From: an uncultured Lautropia sp.
Lineage (GTDB): Bacteria > Pseudomonadota > Gammaproteobacteria > Burkholderiales > Burkholderiaceae_E
Direction of reading: 5' to 3'
NCBI GenBank assembly: GCA_938046755.1
Contig: CALIXC010000314.1
Location: forward strand, 1-35,768
Length of the DNA: 35,768 nt
The stretch's first letter is position 1. Every line of letters starts with the position of its first letter. Shown here one piece after another: positions 31,905 to 35,768 of the stretch. The position numbers were made by a program, and so were the translations under genes. Below the pieces are notes generated by a model. That model saw nothing but the letters and a program-made list of their open reading frames with translations, did no database searches and was not told where the DNA came from.

Positions 31905-32933
31905 ATGAGCATTACGCCGCAGGACGCCCTCAAGCGCATCATCGACCACCGGGAAATCTTCCATGACGAAATGCTGTACCTGATGCGTATGATCATGCAG
32001 GGAGAGGTCTCGCCAGTCATGACGTCGGCCATCCTGGCGGGTCTGCGGGTCAAGAAGGAATCCATCGGCGAGATCACGGCCGCTGCCGAGGTCATGCGCC
32101 AGTTCGCCAATCCGGTCCATGTCGCTGATCGTCGCAACTTTATCGACATCGTGGGCACCGGAGGTGACGGTGCGCACTCCTTCAATATCTCCTCCACCGT
32201 CATGTTCGTGGTTGCTGCCGCCGGGGGGACCGTTGCTAAGCACGGCAACCGCAGCGTTTCCTCCAAGTCGGGCGCAGCTGATGTGCTGGAGGCGCTGGGC
32301 GCCAACATCATGCTGAACAGTGAACAGGTCGCCGCCAGCATCGCGCAGTGTGGCATCGGCTTCATGTTCGCGCCCAACCACCATCCGGCCATGAAGAACG
32401 TTGCCCCCGTCCGCAAGGAACTCGGCGTGCGCACGATCTTCAACATTCTCGGGCCTCTCACCAACCCTGCTTCGGCACCAAACAATCTGCTTGGTGTGTT
32501 CCATCCCGACCTCGTGGGTATCTTTGTGCGCGTCATGAAGCAATTGGGTGCCGAACGGGTGCTGGCCGTTCACGGCATGGATGGCATGGACGAGATCTCG
32601 CTGGGGGCCGAGACTCTGGTGGGCGAGCTGCGTGATGGACAGATCCGCGAATACAGCATCCACCCCGAGGACTTCGGCTTCACCATGGCCTCCAATCGCC
32701 AGCTTCGCGTCGAGAACCGCGAACAATCGCGCGACATGCTGCTGAGTGTCCTTGATGATCAGCCCGGCCCGGCACGCGACATCGTCGCACTCAACGCAGG
32801 GGCCGCGCTTTACTGCTGTGGCGTGTCCGACTCCATCGCCGATGGCATCCGTCTGGCTCAACAGACCCTGGCTTCCGGTGCTGCACGCCGCAAGCTCGAT
32901 GAATTCGTCCGCGTCACGCAATCCCTGGCCTGA
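31905..32933 (+). CDS. trpD: TrpD, anthranilate phosphoribosyltransferase
   Basis: TrpD joins anthranilate to phosphoribosyl pyrophosphate. The 342-residue length is normal. The PRPP-binding loops are DIVGTGGDGAHSFNIS and AKHGNRSVSSKSGAADVLEALG; the anthranilate side has FMFAPNHHPAMKNVAPVRKE and RTIFNILGPLTNP; GMDGMDE supplies metal contacts. It starts 82 bp after trpG and ends 4 bp before trpC, so the three genes form one transcript. The start at 31905 is taken because the helical N-terminal domain (ITPQDALKRIIDHREIFHDE) begins there. Confidence 0.96.
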   Translation: MSITPQDALKRIIDHREIFHDEMLYLMRMIMQGEVSPVMTSAILAGLRVKKESIGEITAAAEVMRQFANPVHVADRRNFIDIVGTGGDGAHSFNISSTVMFVVAAAGGTVAKHGNRSVSSKSGAADVLEALGANIMLNSEQVAASIAQCGIGFMFAPNHHPAMKNVAPVRKELGVRTIFNILGPLTNPASAPNNLLGVFHPDLVGIFVRVMKQLGAERVLAVHGMDGMDEISLGAETLVGELRDGQIREYSIHPEDFGFTMASNRQLRVENREQSRDMLLSVLDDQPGPARDIVALNAGAALYCCGVSDSIADGIRLAQQTLASGAARRKLDEFVRVTQSLA

Positions 32934-32937
32934 TCAC

Positions 32938-33771
32938 ATGACCACCACGAAGATTCCTACCATCCTGGAGAAGATCCTCCAGACCAAGCGCACGGAAATC
33001 ACCCATGCCCGTGCCACCATCGGCGAAGCCGCCCTGCAGCGTCAGGCTGCCGAGCGCATTGCCGAAGATCCGCCGCGCGGCTTTGCCAGGGCCATTCAGG
33101 CCAAGGTCGCCCAGGCTGCCGCCGATCTGCAGGCGCCCCCTGCCATCATCGCCGAGGTCAAGAAGGCCAGCCCCAGCAAGGGCGTCATCCGTCCCGACTT
33201 CGATTCCGTGGCGTTTGCGCGCAGCTATGAAAAGGGCGGGGCCACCTGCCTGTCAGTGCTGACTGACCAGCAGTATTTCCAGGGTCACGACGACTTCCTG
33301 CGCCAGGCACGCGCCGCCGTCTCCCTGCCGGTGCTGCGCAAGGACTTCACCATCGATCCCTGGCAGGTCCTTGAAGCCACTGCCATCGGCGCCGACTGCA
33401 TTCTGCTCATCGTTGCTGCACTGACCGATGCCCAGATGGCGGAACTCGCTGCCTGCGCGCGCGAGAATCACCTCGATGTTCTCGTCGAGGTTCATGATGC
33501 CGCCGAACTCGATCGCGCCCTGAAGCTCGACACGCCCCTCATCGGCATCAACAACCGCAATCTGCACGACTTCCATGTCAGCCTCGACACCACGTTGGAC
33601 CTGCAGGATCGCCTGCCCGCCGACCGGGTCACGGTTTCCGAGAGCGGCATCTTCGGTGCCCAGGACATCCGCCAGCTGCGTGCTGGCGGCATCCACGCCT
33701 TCCTCATCGGCGAGGCCCTGATGCGAGCCCCTGACCCTGGTCAGGAGCTCGCCGGCTGGCTGGCGAGCTGA
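32938..33771 (+). CDS. trpC: TrpC, indole-3-glycerol phosphate synthase
   Basis: TrpC closes the indole ring, giving indole-3-glycerol phosphate. The 277-residue TIM barrel has the N-terminal helix KIPTILEKILQTKRTEI, the catalytic Lys in IIAEVKKASPSKG, CLSVLTDQQYFQG (Glu usually in this loop is replaced by the common DxxYF form), LRKDFTIDPWQV, LVEVHDAAELDRAL, IGINNRNL and VSESGI. It is monofunctional: no TrpF domain is fused. It starts 4 bp after the trpD stop and ends just before a hairpin facing the M61 peptidase gene. Confidence 0.95.
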   Translation: MTTTKIPTILEKILQTKRTEITHARATIGEAALQRQAAERIAEDPPRGFARAIQAKVAQAAADLQAPPAIIAEVKKASPSKGVIRPDFDSVAFARSYEKGGATCLSVLTDQQYFQGHDDFLRQARAAVSLPVLRKDFTIDPWQVLEATAIGADCILLIVAALTDAQMAELAACARENHLDVLVEVHDAAELDRALKLDTPLIGINNRNLHDFHVSLDTTLDLQDRLPADRVTVSESGIFGAQDIRQLRAGGIHAFLIGEALMRAPDPGQELAGWLAS

Positions 33772-33797
33772 AAGCCCCCGGCAAGCCGCCGGGGCTT
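33772..33797. terminator. hairpin between convergent trpC and M61 peptidase genes
   Basis: AAGCCCC (33772-33778) pairs with GGGGCTT (33791-33797), with an inner CGG/CCG pair and a CC bulge. It begins directly after the trpC stop and lies 8 bp from the stop of the opposite gene. No long T-run follows; it may act in both directions. Confidence 0.45.
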
Positions 33798-33805
33798 CAG
33801 AAGCG

Positions 33806-35768
33806 TCACTTCTCGGCTTTCACCCGCGTCTTGCTACTGACCGCGCGGTAGGTGCGTCGCGATGGGCGGGCGCTGCTCTTGTTGCCACCCCGTTTCTGTG
33901 CAGTGCCCAGCCAGGATGCCCGCATGGCATGGGCTCCGGGTTGAGCTTCCAGCCGGATCGTCCCCGGCGCCTCGACCAGCCCCACGGTGGCCATCAGCAG
34001 CTCGTCGCGCCGGAAGGCCGCCACCAGCACGGTCTCGCCAGGCGCCTTGCGTGCCAGCAGCGTCTTCAGCCGACCCTCCGTGCAACGCAACCCATCCACA
34101 GCCACCAGGTGGTCGCCGGCTGACAGGCCGGCAGCGGTGGCCGGTCCATCCCGTTCCGCAGTCAGGATTGTCAGTTCGCCATCTCGCATGCCCGTGCGCA
34201 TTCCCAGCGATACCCGCACATCTTCCGGACGCTCCGTGATGACGGCCAATCCCATGGGTTTCAGCAGCCGAGCCAGGGGAAGCTCTTCCGTTCCATATGC
34301 CCAGGAACGGATCTGCCGTCGCAGGTCCAGCCCTGTCGCTTCCTGAATGAGGGCCGGCATGTCGGCTTCGCCCACGCCTCGCCCTGTGGTGCCTTTCTGA
34401 ACAACATCCAGAGCGGTATCCGGGCTGGCAGTTTCTTCCACCGTGCGGTGCGAGGCACGGGCCGCCGTCTTCGTCGCCACGGACCGGGAGCGTCCCGCAG
34501 AGCCTTTCACCCCGGCGGTTTTTCCTGCCCTTGATCCGGTCCGTTGCGTATCGGTGTCATAGAAGCCCTGACCATACCGTTGCCACAGCAGCCGCATCAC
34601 GTCATCCAGCGAACGCTGGCCCTGGGTCCTCTCCCGGATCAGCAGATCCAGACAGAGCGCCACCAGTGATCCCTTCACGTAATAGCTGGACACCGCGTTC
34701 TGCGTATTCTCGTCCGGGCGGTAATACTTGATCCACGCATCGAAGCTGGACTCCGCCACACTCTGGAGCCTGCGTCCCGGGTTTGATGCCACACGCTGCA
34801 TTGCCTGTGCCAACAGCTTCAGATAGGCGGCCTCGTCGATGGCCCCCGAGCGGACCAGCGTCAGATCGTCGTAATACGACGTGAAGCCCTCGAATACCCA
34901 CAGCAGATCGGTATATACCTCGCGGTCCAGGTCGTAGGGGGCGAACCGGGCCGGCTTGATCCGCTTCACATGCCAGGTGTGGAAATATTCGTGGCTCGCC
35001 AGCCCCAGGAAGGTCTGATAGCCGGACGGCGTACCTCGCATGCCGGGCCAGGGCAGGTCATCGCGTGAGCAGATCAGCGCCGTGCTGGCCCGATGTTCCA
35101 GGCCGCCATAACCATCGCCCACCGCCATCACCAGGAACAGATAGCGCTGGACGGGTGCCTTCCTGCTCACGGGGTCGAACATCGCGATCTCCGTCTCGCA
35201 GATCGGCTTCAGGTCGCGTATCAGTCGCTCGAAGTCCACCGAGGCCCGACCCGTCACCACGATCTCGTGCCGGCAGCTGCCTGCATCGAAATGCGCAAGC
35301 TGGAAGTCCCCCATCTCCACCGGGTGATCGATCAGTGCGTCATAGTCCGGTGCCCGGAAGCGCCCGAACTGGTACAGGGCGTCAACGGAGCCTTTGGCGC
35401 TTCTCGAGCCACCCGCAGACAGGTCCGGGCGTGGCAGCGTCGTTGCCACTTTCCAGTGTGCAAAGGCCTCCCCGTTGGGCGGCAGAATGTCCACCGAACA
35501 TGGCCTGTCTTCCTGCCCCTCTACACACAGGAACACGCTGCTGCCATTGAAGAACCCATGCGTCGTATCCAGATGGGCTGCCCGCACGGACAGATCCCAC
35601 GCATAGACCTGATAGCGGACCATCAGGCCCAGTCCTGCATCCTGCAGCGCATCACAGAGCCAGGTGTTCTTGTCGATCTTCCGGATACCGATCGCCATCG
35701 AGCCTGCGTCGTCCGAAGCAGAGACCCTGGCAGCAGGGCGCTTCGTCGACCTTGCGGCAACAGACGCC
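33806..35768 (-). CDS. M61 family glycyl aminopeptidase with PDZ domain (N terminus outside the window)
   Basis: At least 654 codons are open to the right edge. An ATG at 35698 exists, but the sequence after it (IRKIDKNTWLC, then YQVYAWDLSVRAAHLD) is already the middle of the M61 N-terminal domain, so the true start lies beyond the window. The zinc site is HEYFHTWHVKRIKP with the third ligand in LWVFEGFTSYYDDL. SSYYVKGSLVALCLDL follows. A basic low-complexity insert of about 50 residues (TGSRAGKTAGVKGSAGRSRS onwards) splits the catalytic domain from TGLDLRRQIRSWAYGTEELP. A PDZ domain (AERDGPATAAGLSAGDHLVAV region) ends the protein. Probably a cytoplasmic or periplasmic peptidase releasing N-terminal Gly or Ala. 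Confidence 0.9.
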   Translation of the reverse strand, partial: ASVAARSTKRPAARVSASDDAGSMAIGIRKIDKNTWLCDALQDAGLGLMVRYQVYAWDLSVRAAHLDTTHGFFNGSSVFLCVEGQEDRPCSVDILPPNGEAFAHWKVATTLPRPDLSAGGSRSAKGSVDALYQFGRFRAPDYDALIDHPVEMGDFQLAHFDAGSCRHEIVVTGRASVDFERLIRDLKPICETEIAMFDPVSRKAPVQRYLFLVMAVGDGYGGLEHRASTALICSRDDLPWPGMRGTPSGYQTFLGLASHEYFHTWHVKRIKPARFAPYDLDREVYTDLLWVFEGFTSYYDDLTLVRSGAIDEAAYLKLLAQAMQRVASNPGRRLQSVAESSFDAWIKYYRPDENTQNAVSSYYVKGSLVALCLDLLIRERTQGQRSLDDVMRLLWQRYGQGFYDTDTQRTGSRAGKTAGVKGSAGRSRSVATKTAARASHRTVEETASPDTALDVVQKGTTGRGVGEADMPALIQEATGLDLRRQIRSWAYGTEELPLARLLKPMGLAVITERPEDVRVSLGMRTGMRDGELTILTAERDGPATAAGLSAGDHLVAVDGLRCTEGRLKTLLARKAPGETVLVAAFRRDELLMATVGLVEAPGTIRLEAQPGAHAMRASWLGTAQKRGGNKSSARPSRRTYRAVSSKTRVKAEK

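Noticed and set aside
35629..35698. ATG at 35698 as the start of the M61 peptidase
   Set aside because: The frame stays open to the window edge, and the first residues after this ATG align to the interior of the M61 N-terminal domain, so the real start is outside.

Overview
The window is high-GC DNA that reads as the chromosome of a betaproteobacterium, most likely of the order Burkholderiales. The basis is the set of encoded proteins (Tat-exported NosZ, UbiH-type hydroxylase, Rpe-Gph-TrpE neighbourhood, TrpG-TrpD-TrpC, M61 glycyl aminopeptidase) and their order. A Lautropia-like genus is possible, but that is only an impression. No phage, transposase, CRISPR array or replication origin was found.

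Left part (1-3.5 kb): the tail of an unknown gene, a GNAT acetyltransferase and an alpha/beta hydrolase on the plus strand, then a periplasmic mutarotase-like protein on the minus strand. Denitrification block (3.5-13.1 kb, all minus strand): nosZ, nosR, nosD, nosF, nosY, nosL and a pirin-like gene, transcribed right to left. Stop and start codons overlap or nearly touch from nosD to the pirin-like gene. Two FNR/DNR-type boxes exactly 20 bp apart and a well-placed -10 hexamer lie upstream of nosZ, so the cluster should switch on under low oxygen and/or nitric oxide. A very strong hairpin sits between nosZ and nosR. NosZ reduces N2O to N2; NosR is its membrane redox partner; NosDFY and NosL serve copper-site assembly.

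Housekeeping block (13.2-20.9 kb): tRNA-Phe with promoter and terminator (minus), ubiH-like gene and dsbC (plus), apaG-mltA (minus), then rpe-gph-trpE (plus).

Inserted region (20.9-31.2 kb): about 10.4 kb separates trpE from trpG-trpD-trpC. It holds an orphan secreted protein (minus); a 1-kb AT-rich stretch with a 21-bp perfect inverted repeat and broken reading frames; a decaying peptide-type ABC importer (binding protein, second permease and ATPase all broken, first permease intact); a stand-alone tryptophan synthase beta chain (minus); an O6-alkylguanine-DNA alkyltransferase (plus); and a ClC-type chloride channel (minus).

Right part (31.2-35.8 kb): trpG-trpD-trpC complete anthranilate synthase and the next tryptophan steps. 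A convergent M61 peptidase with a PDZ domain runs off the right edge.

Most of the window is well-understood metabolism. The parts that merit a second look are the nos regulation and architecture, the metal-site-less pirin coupled to nosL, the split trp locus with its extra trpB, and the AT-rich inverted-repeat patch beside the decaying transporter. I did not find convincing evidence of a wholly new system.
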